From Hyphomonas neptunium ATCC 15444 (GTDB taxonomy: Bacteria; Pseudomonadota; Alphaproteobacteria; Caulobacterales; Hyphomonadaceae): a DNA stretch of 64,000 nucleotides. The stretch lies in contig NC_008358.1 of assembly GCF_000013025.1 (NCBI RefSeq), positions 3,641,022 through 3,705,021 of the forward strand. The letters run 5' to 3'. The position numbers and the translations under genes are program-made. How positions within the stretch are numbered: the first letter of the stretch is position 1; each line of letters opens with the position of its first letter. Shown in pieces: positions 1 through 11,797 of this stretch. The notes beneath the pieces are model-generated. The model did no database searches. It was not told the origin of the DNA and was given only the letters and a program-made list of their open reading frames with translations.

Positions 1-1
1 C

Positions 2-472
2 GTGGGCATCATCATGGGCAGCCAGTCGGACTGGCCGGTGATGCGCGAGGCCGCGAAGATACTCGAAGATATGGGCGTCGCTTTCGAAGCGAAGATCGTT
101 TCGGCGCACCGCACGCCCCAGCGGCTGGTCGAATATGCGACCACTGCCAAGGATCGCGGGTTGAAGGTGATCATCGCCGGCGCGGGCGGGGCAGCCCACC
201 TGCCGGGCATGGCCGCTTCGATGACGCCCCTGCCCGTTCTGGGCGTGCCGGTTCAGTCCAAGGCGCTTAAAGGCCTCGATAGTCTTCTCTCTATTGTGCA
301 GATGCCCAAGGGCGTTCCGGTGGGCACGCTGGCCATTGGCGAAGCGGGCGCGGCCAATGCGGGCATTCTGGCGGCCTCGATCATTGCGCTGCAGGACGAC
401 GCGGTGGCCGCAAAGCTGGACGCGTTCCGCACGGCGCAGACCGAGAGCGTGAAAGAGGTTCCCGAGGAATGA
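2..472 (+). CDS. purE: N5-carboxyaminoimidazole ribonucleotide mutase PurE, 5' end missing
   Basis: Class I PurE converts N5-CAIR to CAIR in de novo purine synthesis in the cytosol. The visible part starts with [14 protein letters not shown], the conserved substrate loop, followed by SAHRTP and the [11 protein letters not shown] motif typical of the family. PurE normally has a few residues before VGIIMGS, so the first readable codon (GTG) is probably internal and the true start lies left of the window. The stop overlaps the purK start in an ATGA junction, so the two consecutive pathway steps are translationally coupled. Confidence 0.95.
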   Translation: MGIIMGSQSDWPVMREAAKILEDMGVAFEAKIVSAHRTPQRLVEYATTAKDRGLKVIIAGAGGAAHLPGMAASMTPLPVLGVPVQSKALKGLDSLLSIVQMPKGVPVGTLAIGEAGAANAGILAASIIALQDDAVAAKLDAFRTAQTESVKEVPEE

Positions 473-1548
473 GCCCGCTTCGCCCCGGCGCGACGATCGG
501 GATATTGGGCGGCGGGCAGCTTGGCCGGATGCTGGCGAGCGCGGCCGCGCAGCTTGGCTTTGATGTGCTGATCTATTCGCCCGAAGATGATCCGCCGGCA
601 GGTCGTGTCGCGGCGGGGGCCTTTCAGGCCGACTGGGACGACGCCGAGGCGCTGACCGAGTTTGCCCAGGCCTGCGATGTGATCACGCTGGAATTTGAAA
701 ATGTGGCGGTCGCGAGCGTTGAGGTGATCGAGAAGACCGGAAAGCGCGTGCTGCCGGGGGCGAAGTCTCTCTCCGTGTCTCAGGACCGGATGACCGAGAA
801 GACCTTTCTCAACGCGCACGGCATCCCCACAGCGCCGTTCCGCGAGATTAATTCGGCGGCTGATATTTCCGCCGCTTTGGCGAGCCTCGGCGGCAAAGGC
901 GTGTTGAAGACGCGCCGCGAAGGCTATGACGGCAAGGGGCAGGCCTGGGTTTACGATGCGGCCGAAGCCGAAAAGGCCTGGGCGAAGATTGGCGCGATGC
1001 CGGCGATCCTGGAAGGCGCCATCGCATTTGAGTGCGAAATCTCGGTGCTGGTGGCGCGCAGCGTTACAGGCGAAACGACCAGCTGGGCGCCGCCGCGCAA
1101 CAGCCATGAGAACGGGATTCTCGCGCGCTCGGTTGTGCCGTCTGGCCTCAGCAAAGCGGTGGAAGACGAAGCGCGCGCCAAGGCGATGCATCTGGCCGAT
1201 GAGCTGGGCCATGTGGGCGTTCTGGCGCTGGAGTTTTTTGTTTTGCCGGATGGCACGCTGCTGGCCAACGAATTTGCGCCCCGCGTGCACAATTCCGGCC
1301 ATTGGACGCCTGAAGCCTGCCAGACCGGGCAGTTCGAGCAGCATATCCGCTGCGTGGCCGGTTGGCCGCTGGGGGATACGCACCGGCTGTTTGATGCCGA
1401 GATGGCGAACCTGATCGGTGACGAGGGGCTGGTTGACCCGGCAACGCTCAAGGCGAATGATGTTTTGACCCTTTACGGCAAGCGCGAAGCCCGGCCCGGA
1501 CGCAAGATGGGCCATATCACGCGCCGCCTTGGCCCACGAAAGGACTAG
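469..1548 (+). CDS. purK: N5-carboxyaminoimidazole ribonucleotide synthase PurK
   Basis: ATP-grasp enzyme that carboxylates AIR with bicarbonate and ATP to give N5-CAIR, the PurE substrate. The N-terminal motif GGGQLGRML (about residues 14-22) begins the pre-ATP-grasp fold. [12 protein letters not shown] is the ATP-grasp lid/loop, and [14 protein letters not shown] near residue 268 carries the metal- and substrate-binding residues of the family. The 359-residue length is normal. The ATG overlaps the purE stop by 4 bp, and the next gene follows after only a few bases, so a three-gene transcript is likely. Confidence 0.95.
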   Translation: MSPLRPGATIGILGGGQLGRMLASAAAQLGFDVLIYSPEDDPPAGRVAAGAFQADWDDAEALTEFAQACDVITLEFENVAVASVEVIEKTGKRVLPGAKSLSVSQDRMTEKTFLNAHGIPTAPFREINSAADISAALASLGGKGVLKTRREGYDGKGQAWVYDAAEAEKAWAKIGAMPAILEGAIAFECEISVLVARSVTGETTSWAPPRNSHENGILARSVVPSGLSKAVEDEARAKAMHLADELGHVGVLALEFFVLPDGTLLANEFAPRVHNSGHWTPEACQTGQFEQHIRCVAGWPLGDTHRLFDAEMANLIGDEGLVDPATLKANDVLTLYGKREARPGRKMGHITRRLGPRKD

Positions 1549-1552
1549 ACCC

Positions 1553-2308
1553 ATGCGCCTTCCCGTTTCCACCTGGCCCGACATTGAAGCCTGGCTGACC
1601 AAATCAAAGACCATCGTGATCCCCATCGGCTCTTTCGAGCAGCATGGACCCAACGGCTTCATCGGCACCGATGCTCTGTGCCCGGAAATCATTGCCAATC
1701 ATGCCGAAAGCCTGGCGCCCGATGACATTCTCATCGGGCCGACCTTTGCCGTGGGCTGCGCGCAGCACCACCTTGGCTTTCCCGGCACGGTGACCCTTCG
1801 CCCCTCGACCATGATCGCTTCAATGGTGGACTGGACCGAGAGCCTGATGCGGCATGGCTTTGAGCGGCTCTACTGGCTGAACGGGCATGGCGGCAACATT
1901 GCGACCATCGAGGCGGCGTTCTCCGAGATCCATGCGCGGCGCAGCTTTGATCCGCGCGGGGCGGACAATCGCCCCGGCCTGACGCTGAAGCGGCGGGACT
2001 GGTGGGATTTTCGCGACGTGATGAGCACGGTGAACCAGCTCTACCCCACAGGCCATGGCAGCCACGCGACGGCGTCGGAAGTCTCCGTCACCTATTGGGG
2101 ATACCCGGAGCGGGAACGCAGCAGCACGAAGATGACCCCGAAGATTGCCCCGACAGGGACGATTGGCGACGCGGTGCAGTATCGCCGCGACTTTCCCGAT
2201 GGCCGCATCGGCTCTGACCCGACCCAGTCGAACATCGAGGATGGCGGGAAGATCGTGGCCGTGGCGGCCAAATGCGTGCTGGAAGAGGTCGCGCGGTTTT
2301 CGGCGTGA
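1553..2308 (+). CDS. Creatininase-family amidohydrolase
   Basis: Member of the creatininase/FAPy-deformylase/MftE metal-dependent amidohydrolase family, 251 residues from the ATG at 1553 (an upstream TTG inside purK is unlikely). Family motifs are present: GSFEQHGP at about 26-33 with metal-ligand E29 and H31, D40 in GTDAL, HHLGFPGTV, and WLNGHGGN in the middle. The substrate cannot be read from sequence; creatinine, formylated pyrimidines and peptide intermediates are all handled by relatives. It starts 4 bp after purK and is probably co-transcribed, which makes a role in nucleotide or base metabolism a reasonable guess. Confidence 0.8.
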   Translation: MRLPVSTWPDIEAWLTKSKTIVIPIGSFEQHGPNGFIGTDALCPEIIANHAESLAPDDILIGPTFAVGCAQHHLGFPGTVTLRPSTMIASMVDWTESLMRHGFERLYWLNGHGGNIATIEAAFSEIHARRSFDPRGADNRPGLTLKRRDWWDFRDVMSTVNQLYPTGHGSHATASEVSVTYWGYPERERSSTKMTPKIAPTGTIGDAVQYRRDFPDGRIGSDPTQSNIEDGGKIVAVAAKCVLEEVARFSA

Positions 2309-2406
2309 GCGCCGCTGACATGAAACGCCCGTAATCTCTGAGGCTTCGGCTTTGACCTTGGCGCGATGCCCGCTATCAGGGGGAGACGTGAACGCGCGGG
2401 ACATTC

Positions 2407-3138
2407 ATGCTGGACGTCAGATCGCTCGAAAAAGCCTATGGCAGCAAACAGGCCGTGCGCGGCATATCCTTTGCCGTGGAGAAAGGCACCGTGCTGGGCT
2501 TTCTAGGGCCTAACGGCGCGGGCAAATCGACCACGATGCGGATGATTGCCGGGGTGCTGGAGCCGGATGTCGGCGACGTGCTGATCGACGGGAAATCCAT
2601 CATTTCGGATCGCCGCGCCGCGCAGGCCGCGCTGGGATACCTGCCCGAAGGCGCGCCGCTGTATAATGACATGACGCCCCCCGAGTTTCTGGCCTTCCTG
2701 GCCAGCGCGCGGCAGATTCCCAAAGGCCAGCGCAAGAACGCCATTGAGCGCACGATTGCCGATGCGCGGATTTCCGGCGTGCTGGGCCAACGCATCGGCG
2801 CGCTTTCCAAAGGCTATCGCCGCCGCGTGGGACTGGCCGGCGCTATCCTGCACGATCCGCCCGTGCTGGTGCTGGACGAGCCGACCGATGGCCTCGACCC
2901 CAACCAGAAACGCGCCGTGCGTGCGCTGATCGCCCGGATGGCACCCACCAAGGCCATCATCATTTCCACCCACACCCTGACCGAAGTGCCCGCGATGTGT
3001 CACCGCGCCGTGCTGGTGGACCGGGGACAGCTTGTGGCCGATGACACGCCCGAAGGCCTTGCCCGGCGCTCTGATGAAGGCTCGCTGGAAAGCGCCTTTG
3101 CCCGCCTGACCGATCAGGTGGAGGAGGCAACGCTGTGA
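2407..3138 (+). CDS. ABC transporter ATP-binding protein, GldA/NatA type
   Basis: Cytoplasmic ATPase of an ABC-2 type exporter. The Walker A motif GPNGAGKST is at residues 34-42, the signature LSKGYRRRVGLAGAI is near residue 134, and Walker B with D-loop is VLVLDEPTDGLDP. At 243 residues it is a single nucleotide-binding domain. Its stop overlaps the start of the permease gene by 4 bp, and the next two genes encode the auxiliary proteins usually linked to this transporter type. The cargo is unknown. Close relatives in Bacteroidetes are the GldA gliding subunits, but the same gene set exists in many non-gliding bacteria. Confidence 0.88.
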   Translation: MLDVRSLEKAYGSKQAVRGISFAVEKGTVLGFLGPNGAGKSTTMRMIAGVLEPDVGDVLIDGKSIISDRRAAQAALGYLPEGAPLYNDMTPPEFLAFLASARQIPKGQRKNAIERTIADARISGVLGQRIGALSKGYRRRVGLAGAILHDPPVLVLDEPTDGLDPNQKRAVRALIARMAPTKAIIISTHTLTEVPAMCHRAVLVDRGQLVADDTPEGLARRSDEGSLESAFARLTDQVEEATL

Positions 3139-3893
3139 TCAGCATCCTCCGCCAACAGATGAGCGGATTTACCGCCACCTATCGCCGTGAACTGAACGCC
3201 TATTTCGCCACGCCCATGGCATATGTGTTTCTTGCCGTGTTCCTGCTGGCGCTGGGCCTCTTCACCTGGGAAGCCGCGCGGTTTTTTGATTCGGGCGTGG
3301 CAGACCTGCAGCCCTTCTTTGCCTGGCATCCCTGGCTTTACATGATTTTCCTGCCCGCGCTCGCCATGCGCCTCTGGGCGGATGAACGCGCGGCCGGGAC
3401 AGATGAGCTTCTCCTTTCCCTGCCCCTGGGTTTGCCGGGGCTGGTGCTGGGAAAACTCTGCGCGGCCTGGACTGTGGCGGGGACGGGCCTGCTGCTGACG
3501 CTGCCGATGTGGCTGTCTGTGAACTATCTGGGCAATCCGGACAATGCCGCGATCGCGCTGACCTATTTGGTCAGCCTGCTGATGGCGGGGGCGTATCTCT
3601 CCATCGGGGCGGCGGTGTCGGCCCTGACGGGCAGTCAGGTGACAGCGTTCGTGATCTCGGTGGTGATCGCCTTTGTGTTCACCGCAGCGGGCTGGCCGCT
3701 GGTGCTCTCCACGGTGCAGGCATTGTTCGGGACCGGCTTTGCCGATCTGATCGCGCGGTTCTCCTTCATCACGCAGTTTGAGAGCGCCCAGCGGGGCGTA
3801 TTGGAGCTGCGTGTGGTGGCATACTTTCTGGGCTTTACGGCGACCTTCGCGTTTCTCAACTGCCTCTGGGCATCGCGCCGGAGGCTTGGCTGA
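3135..3893 (+). CDS. ABC-2 type permease, GldF-like
   Basis: Integral inner-membrane permease of 252 residues, partner of the preceding ATPase. The N-terminus has the short cytoplasmic segment TYRRELNAYFATPMAY followed by a first membrane span, a WHPWLYMIFLPALAMRLWADERAAGTDELL loop typical of GldF-type permeases, and about five further hydrophobic segments. The GTG start at 3135 overlaps the ATPase stop. It is followed after 3 bp by the GldG-like gene, so this is one operon. Confidence 0.85.
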   Translation: MISILRQQMSGFTATYRRELNAYFATPMAYVFLAVFLLALGLFTWEAARFFDSGVADLQPFFAWHPWLYMIFLPALAMRLWADERAAGTDELLLSLPLGLPGLVLGKLCAAWTVAGTGLLLTLPMWLSVNYLGNPDNAAIALTYLVSLLMAGAYLSIGAAVSALTGSQVTAFVISVVIAFVFTAAGWPLVLSTVQALFGTGFADLIARFSFITQFESAQRGVLELRVVAYFLGFTATFAFLNCLWASRRRLG

Positions 3894-3896
3894 AAG

Positions 3897-5792
3897 ATGA
3901 AGGCGCGCCGCTATCTGGTTTTGATGACGCTGCTGGCGGGGATTGTCCTGCTGGCCGGGAACATTGCGGCGCAAAGACTGCTGGCGGGCGCGCGGCTCGA
4001 TTTCACCGAGGGCAAGCTCTACACGCTTTCTGATGCGACCCGCGTGACGCTGCGCGATCTGGCCGAGCCGGTGGAGATCACCTACGTTTACTCCCGGCGC
4101 GTGGGACAGGACTATCCGGCGATCCAGGCCCATGCGGCGCGCGTGCGGGAGCTGCTGGCGACCTATGCAGCGGCTTCCGGCGGAAATGTCCGCGTGCGGG
4201 AGATTGATCCCAAGCCGTTTTCCGAAGCCGAGGACGAAGCCCTTGCCGCTGGCATCAGCGCCATTCCCGCCTCGGGCAATGATCCGCTCTATTTCGGCAT
4301 CATCGGGCGCAACGCAATTGACGATCTGCGCCTCATCCCGTTCCTGGCGCCCGAGCGGGAAACGACGCTGGAATATGACCTGACACGGATGATTGCGCGG
4401 CTGGACAATCCCGAACCACCGCGTGTGGGCATCATCAGCTCCCTGCCCGGCATGAAGGCGCTGGACGGGGAAAGCGGCTATGTCGTTTTGCAGGACATCG
4501 GGCGCAGCTTTAGCGTGGAGCAGATCCCGGATGATTTCGGGTCGTTGCCAGAAATGGATGTGCTGCTTGTGGCCCATCCCGGCACGCTCACGGCGCGGCA
4601 GGAATGGCTGATCGACCAGTTCATTCTGCGGCAGGGGCGCGCGATCTTCGTGGTCGACCCCGCAGCGAAGACGGCGCTGTCCGGTGCGATGTTTTCGGCG
4701 ACCGACTCGCTGGCGCGCTCCAGCCTCGGGCGGCTCGGCGCGGTCTGGGGTGTGGAACTTGCGCCGCAGGCGGTGGCAGACGCGGCCAACGCGCTTACCG
4801 TACCGGTGGAGTCGTTTACCGGGCGCGTGGATGAGGTTGCCCACCCGCTGTTTGTCGGCGTGCCCGCCGAAACGATGAGCCGGAACGATCCGATCACGGC
4901 AGACCTGATGCGCGTGGTGAATTTTGGCGCGCCGGGGGCGTTGATCCAGGGAAGCCTTCCTGAGGGCGTAATATTGGCGCCGCTGATCACGACCGGGCCG
5001 AGCCCCTCCTTCATCGATCCGGCACGCGCCGCGCGCGACATGGCGGCAGATGAGGTCTTACAAAGCTACATGACCGAAGCGGCGCCGCTGGTGATGGCGG
5101 CGCGCCTGTCGGGCCGCTTGCCGAGCGCCTTTCCCAATGGGGCGCCTGCGATGGACGAACCCTCCGACGCAAGCGACCTTGAGGCTGCAAAGGCCGAGGC
5201 CGCGAGCCTGCCCCCGCATATTGCCGCCAGCGAGACACCGGCCGAAGTGGTGATGATTGCTGACGCGGACTTTCTGGCGGATGATTTCTATGTGGTGCCG
5301 GGCTCGGGCATGGTGGTGGCGGACAATGGCGCGCTGCTGCTGAATGCCATCGACGCGCTGGCGGGCCGGGGCGAGCTGTCGCGGCTTCGCTCCCGCGCGG
5401 CAAGCCTGCGGCCGATGGTGCGTATCGAGACGATGCGTGACGCGGCAGAGACGCAATACTTCCGCCAGCAATCGGAGCTGGAAGCGCGCCTCTCCACGGC
5501 GCAGGCACGCTTGAGCGAGCTGCAGTCGAGCGCTTCAGGCGACGGTTTCTTCGCAGGCGATCCCGAAGCCGAGCTCACGGCCGATGAACGGGCGGAGCTG
5601 TCTACCCTGCGCGAAGACATTCTGACCATTCGCGCGAGCCTGCGCGATATTGAACGCGACTATCGCCGGGACATCGATGCGCTGGAGGCCACCCTCAAGG
5701 CGATCAATATCTGGGGCGGGCCTTTGCTGGTGACGCTGGCGGGCATTCTGGTCTGGCGCCGTCAGGCCAAAAAGCGGCGGGGCGCCGCATGA
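3897..5792 (+). CDS. GldG-like ABC transport auxiliary protein
   Basis: 631-residue protein of the family described as ABC-type transport system involved in gliding motility, auxiliary component. It has an N-terminal membrane anchor (about residues 7-28), a large domain beginning DFTEGKLYTLSDATRVTL, a predicted coiled coil near residues 520-600 rich in E, R, A and L, and a C-terminal membrane span just before RRQAKKRRGAA. This anchor-domain-anchor layout is characteristic of GldG. It overlaps the DUF4340 gene by 4 bp. The biochemical role is unknown; a periplasmic domain that works with the permease is the usual assumption. Confidence 0.8.
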   Translation: MKARRYLVLMTLLAGIVLLAGNIAAQRLLAGARLDFTEGKLYTLSDATRVTLRDLAEPVEITYVYSRRVGQDYPAIQAHAARVRELLATYAAASGGNVRVREIDPKPFSEAEDEALAAGISAIPASGNDPLYFGIIGRNAIDDLRLIPFLAPERETTLEYDLTRMIARLDNPEPPRVGIISSLPGMKALDGESGYVVLQDIGRSFSVEQIPDDFGSLPEMDVLLVAHPGTLTARQEWLIDQFILRQGRAIFVVDPAAKTALSGAMFSATDSLARSSLGRLGAVWGVELAPQAVADAANALTVPVESFTGRVDEVAHPLFVGVPAETMSRNDPITADLMRVVNFGAPGALIQGSLPEGVILAPLITTGPSPSFIDPARAARDMAADEVLQSYMTEAAPLVMAARLSGRLPSAFPNGAPAMDEPSDASDLEAAKAEAASLPPHIAASETPAEVVMIADADFLADDFYVVPGSGMVVADNGALLLNAIDALAGRGELSRLRSRAASLRPMVRIETMRDAAETQYFRQQSELEARLSTAQARLSELQSSASGDGFFAGDPEAELTADERAELSTLREDILTIRASLRDIERDYRRDIDALEATLKAINIWGGPLLVTLAGILVWRRQAKKRRGAA

Positions 5793-6841
5793 CCGCGCTG
5801 AGAAACCAGCACAGGGCCTTCCGGGTCAAGGTGATGGGCGCGGTTGCCGGCGCGCTCGTGCTCGCCGCCATTGGCAGCCAGTTTCTGGGCGCGCCCGCGG
5901 CGCCACGCAGTGATCTCCAAGGCGAGCCCGTACTGCCAGGATTTGCCGCAACGCGTGCGGCAGCGGCAGAAATCCGCATCACGCTGGCTGACGAGAGCTA
6001 TACCCTGTTTTCAACGCCGGGCGGCTGGCGCCTTGAGGGGACCGATGGCTATCCCATCCGCGCCGACCGGCTGGACGAGCTGGCCGGGGGCCTGGAAACG
6101 CTGGCCTGGGACGTGCCCCGCACGCGCGATCCCGGCAAGATGAACGCCATTGGTCTTGGCGACCCACGCGAAGGCGGCAATGGCGCCCTGGTGGAAGTGA
6201 TCGGCGCCGACGGGAACGTCTCCGCAGCGCTTCTGACCGGCCGCAAGGATGAGTACATCTATGTGCGCCGTCCCGGTGAGATGCAGGCCTACCGGGTGAC
6301 CGGCACGCTGCCACCGCTCTACACGGCTGAAGCCTGGCTCGATCTCGACATCATTGATCTCAATGCGGACGCAGTCTCTGCCGTGCGCCTGACGGATGCG
6401 ACCGGCGCGTCGATGTTCCTTCAGCGGACAATCGGATCGGATGACCGGGCTTTCCTCCCTGCCCCGCCCTATGAGAATTACGAGCTGGTGAACCGGCTGG
6501 CGACAACCGGGCCTGCGCTGGCGCTCACGCGGTTTCAGCCGGTTGGCGTGCGCCCGGCAGGTGAGCTGAAGACGCGGCCGCGCGGCCGGCATATCACGCA
6601 GACGCATGACGGGCTGGAAGTGGAGGCGCGGCCCTATCGCGAGGCGGATGGCTATTATGTGACTCTGCGCGCGATCGAAGCCGGCGAAGGCGCCCATCGC
6701 GGCGCCGCCATCAATGAACGGGCCAAGGGCTGGGCGTTTCAGGTGTCAGAGATCGACTGGATGGATTTTGCCCCGGCCGTGTCGGAGATTGCGCGCCCGC
6801 CTGAAGATGTCACACCGGACGGCGAAACGCCCGAAGAGTGA
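5789..6841 (+). CDS. DUF4340 domain protein
   Basis: 350-residue protein with one N-terminal membrane span (about residues 15-33) and a repeated beta-rich pattern such as YTLFSTPGGWRLEGTDGYPIRAD, the signature of DUF4340. This family is commonly encoded directly after GldG-like genes, as here with a 4-bp overlap, so it is probably a further extracytoplasmic part of the same export system. It ends immediately before the convergent DUF1223 gene. No catalytic motif is visible. Confidence 0.8.
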   Translation: MTALRNQHRAFRVKVMGAVAGALVLAAIGSQFLGAPAAPRSDLQGEPVLPGFAATRAAAAEIRITLADESYTLFSTPGGWRLEGTDGYPIRADRLDELAGGLETLAWDVPRTRDPGKMNAIGLGDPREGGNGALVEVIGADGNVSAALLTGRKDEYIYVRRPGEMQAYRVTGTLPPLYTAEAWLDLDIIDLNADAVSAVRLTDATGASMFLQRTIGSDDRAFLPAPPYENYELVNRLATTGPALALTRFQPVGVRPAGELKTRPRGRHITQTHDGLEVEARPYREADGYYVTLRAIEAGEGAHRGAAINERAKGWAFQVSEIDWMDFAPAVSEIARPPEDVTPDGETPEE

Positions 6842-7495
6842 TCAGCGCACGTCCATGACGGTGAGGACCGGGCCAAAGCCGGCTTCCTGAACGATCAGCA
6901 TGCAGCCCGATTCGCAGGCCGGCAGGTCGATGTCAGCGCGGCCGCCGAGCCAGGGGCCGATCTGACGGGCAGAGGTCACGGGATTTGGCATCTTGGTGGG
7001 ATTGTCTTCGTCGGTCAGATAGGTGACCCACCAGAGATCAGTGAGGCTGGCGGTTTCCCCTTTCAGCGAGACCTTGCCGGTCTTGCTGACAAGGCGGATG
7101 CCGGATTCAGGAAGGGTCATCGCCTTTCCCAGCGCCGCGCCTACCTTGCTTGCCTTGTTGCCGGGCGCCTGCTCGGCGCCGTTGAAGACGGCCTGCGGCG
7201 TATAGGGCCCGCGCAGGGAGAACCGCTCGACATACCCGCGCTGGCGGTCTTTCGACTCCGGCAAGGCCATCTTTTCCTTGCTGCCGAGATAGTCCCAGTA
7301 ATCGACCGGCCAGGTCAGCACCAGCACGTCATCGCGCTGCGCTTCCAGCTCGTCCATCGCCCGGTAGGCCGCCGGGCAGGACCGGCAGTTCTTGGAGGCA
7401 AAAAGTTCAACCAGAACCGGGCCGTCTGCATGCGCCGAAGGCGCCGCAAACGCAGCCAGTAGCAGGACGAACAGGGCGGGCAGTCGCATCATCAC
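6842..7495 (-). CDS. DUF1223 thioredoxin-fold secreted protein
   Basis: 217 residues with a cleavable signal peptide (hydrophobic LPALFVLLLAAFAAPSAHA). The mature part starts with VLVELFASKNCRSCPAA, the DUF1223 hallmark in which a CxxC pair (NCRSCP) sits where thioredoxins have theirs. WPVDYWDYLG and the TPQAVFNG segment are also typical. The protein is expected in the periplasm. The family function is not established; a redox role is inferred from the CxxC. The gene is convergent with, and directly abuts, the DUF4340 gene. Confidence 0.82.
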   Translation of the reverse strand: MMMRLPALFVLLLAAFAAPSAHADGPVLVELFASKNCRSCPAAYRAMDELEAQRDDVLVLTWPVDYWDYLGSKEKMALPESKDRQRGYVERFSLRGPYTPQAVFNGAEQAPGNKASKVGAALGKAMTLPESGIRLVSKTGKVSLKGETASLTDLWWVTYLTDEDNPTKMPNPVTSARQIGPWLGGRADIDLPACESGCMLIVQEAGFGPVLTVMDVR

Positions 7496-7553
7496 AGGCC
7501 GCTTATATGCTCTGGGGCAACATGCCGACAGTCACAGCCGCGTGAGAGGCTGT

Positions 7554-7587
7554 AAAAAGCCCGCCGCGGGCTGATCCTGCGGCGGGC
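7554..7587 (-). terminator. Rho-independent terminator of acnA
   Basis: Reading the minus strand, a GC-rich hairpin with a 9-bp stem (7587-7579 paired with 7567-7559; loop of 11 nt) is followed directly by a run of five T (complement of 7554-7558). It starts 10 bp after the aconitase stop codon. Confidence 0.8.
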
Positions 7588-7596
7588 CAATGTGTC

Positions 7597-10359
<2,763 letters not shown>

Positions 10360-10383
10360 GTCCGAGCCTTGCCTCCTGGTAAA

Positions 10384-10404
10384 GGGCCTCTCCTGCGGAG
10401 GCCC
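10384..10404. promoter_or_regulatory. Hairpin in the acnA/ccmA divergent leader
   Basis: A 7-bp perfect stem GGGCCTC/GAGGCCC with a 7-nt loop lies 25 bp upstream of the acnA start codon, in the 171-bp region shared with ccmA. It could be part of the acnA 5' untranslated region or an operator. No clear -10/-35 pair could be assigned. Confidence 0.35.
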
Positions 10405-10530
10405 GCTTTCGTCGCTGGGGCCCTCATATAGGCCCTGCCCTTCCGGCGCAATTGGGACAAAGGGTCAAAGCGTTAATAGCGGCGCAAGGCCTCGTTTGCA
10501 GACACTGCCGAACAGGCTAAGCCTGCGCCG

Positions 10531-11112
10531 GTGACTGTCTCGACCGCCCCCCTGCTCAGCGCCAGCGGCCTCGCTATCCTGCGGGGAGAGCGGGTGCTGT
10601 TCCGCGGCATAGGGCTGACACTGCAACCGGGCGAGGCGATCGTGTTGCGCGGCGCCAATGGGGCGGGCAAGACGACGCTGCTGCGGATGCTGGCGGGGCT
10701 GACACGGCCGGAGGCCGGGGAGATCGCGCGCCCGGCCGCTCATCACTGGATTGGCCACAAGGAAGGCATCAAGCCGCAGGAAACCCCGCGAATCCATCTC
10801 GCCCTGTGGGCAAAGGCGTGGGGCTCGAGCGCCAGTATCGCTGATATTCTCGATCAGCTGGCGCTGACACGGGCGGCGGATGTGCCGGGGCGGTATCTCT
10901 CGGCAGGCCAGAGACGGCGCACGGCGTTCGCCCGGCTGCTGCTGGAGGCGCGCCCGCTCTGGTTGCTCGACGAGCCCTACACGGCGCTCGATGCGGCGGG
11001 CAAAACGATGCTCGATCAGGTCATTTCAGGACATTTGAGGACAGGTGGGGCCATTATCGCGTCGATGCACGACGCGGCCGGCTTCCCGGTGACTGCCGAG
11101 GTGACGCTTTGA
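10531..11112 (+). CDS. ccmA: Cytochrome c maturation ABC ATPase CcmA
   Basis: ATP-binding subunit of the CcmABCD complex, which drives release of haem-loaded CcmE for cytochrome c assembly at the inner membrane. The 193 residues contain Walker A GANGAGKTTLL, the signature LSAGQRRRTAFARL and Walker B LWLLDEPYTALD, with the IGHKEGIKPQETPRIHL region typical of CcmA. The start is GTG. Near the 3' end a 10-bp unit is repeated about three times (11019-11048), encoding SGHLRTGG without breaking the frame. The stop overlaps the ccmB start. Confidence 0.93.
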   Translation: MTVSTAPLLSASGLAILRGERVLFRGIGLTLQPGEAIVLRGANGAGKTTLLRMLAGLTRPEAGEIARPAAHHWIGHKEGIKPQETPRIHLALWAKAWGSSASIADILDQLALTRAADVPGRYLSAGQRRRTAFARLLLEARPLWLLDEPYTALDAAGKTMLDQVISGHLRTGGAIIASMHDAAGFPVTAEVTL

Positions 11113-11774
11113 ACGCGGCGCCCATCTGGGCAGCGTTCCGGCAGGCGTTTGCCGAAGCATGGGCGGGCGGCGCAGGCGCGCTGCTGCCGCTTGGCTTTCT
11201 GGGCGGGGCGGCGGTGCTGGTGCCCCTGGGTATCGGAAGCGATACCGAGACCCTCAAGGCGGTAGGGCCAGGCATCATCTGGGTATCGCTTGCGCTATCC
11301 AGCCTGGTGACGCTGGAGCGGATCTTTCAGGCGGATGTGGAGGACGGCACGCTGGACCTCTGGCTGCAGACCGGCGCGCCGATGGCAGCGGTTGCGGCGG
11401 CCAAGACGCTGGCGCACTGGCTGGCGGCGGGATTGCCCCTCGCGCTGGCCTCTCCCCTGCTGGCGCTGATGTTCCAGGCGCAGGCGAGCCTGGACCTGAT
11501 CGCACATCTTGGGCTCTACGCCCTTGGCAGCCTGGCGTTTTTCTTCTGGGGCGGGGTGGGCGCCGCCCTATCAGCCACCGTGCGCCGGGGCGGGCTGCTG
11601 ATCTCGATCATCGCGCTTCCCCTCTATGTGCCCACCGCCATTTTCGGCAGCCTGGCAATGACCGGGGGCATCGGATCTGACGGGGCGCCGATGCTGCTGG
11701 CCGCTTCCACCCTCTTTGCCTGCGCTGTTGCGCCCTATGCCATGGCCGCTGCCTTGCGCTTGGCGGCGGACTGA
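11109..11774 (+). CDS. ccmB: Haem exporter permease CcmB
   Basis: 221-residue inner-membrane protein with six predicted spans, partner of CcmA. The family segment LERIFQADVEDGTLDLWL follows the second span and matches CcmB. The start appears to be TTG at 11109, overlapping the ccmA stop; no better in-frame start is close. It is followed by ccmC after 23 bp. Confidence 0.92.
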   Translation: MNAAPIWAAFRQAFAEAWAGGAGALLPLGFLGGAAVLVPLGIGSDTETLKAVGPGIIWVSLALSSLVTLERIFQADVEDGTLDLWLQTGAPMAAVAAAKTLAHWLAAGLPLALASPLLALMFQAQASLDLIAHLGLYALGSLAFFFWGGVGAALSATVRRGGLLISIIALPLYVPTAIFGSLAMTGGIGSDGAPMLLAASTLFACAVAPYAMAAALRLAAD

Positions 11775-11797
11775 GGGGAGGCTATCTCGATACCATC

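Noticed and set aside
3114..4844. 576-codon minus-strand frame opposite the ABC exporter genes
   Set aside because: Composition dominated by H, R, Q and A, and it overlaps three well-supported plus-strand genes.
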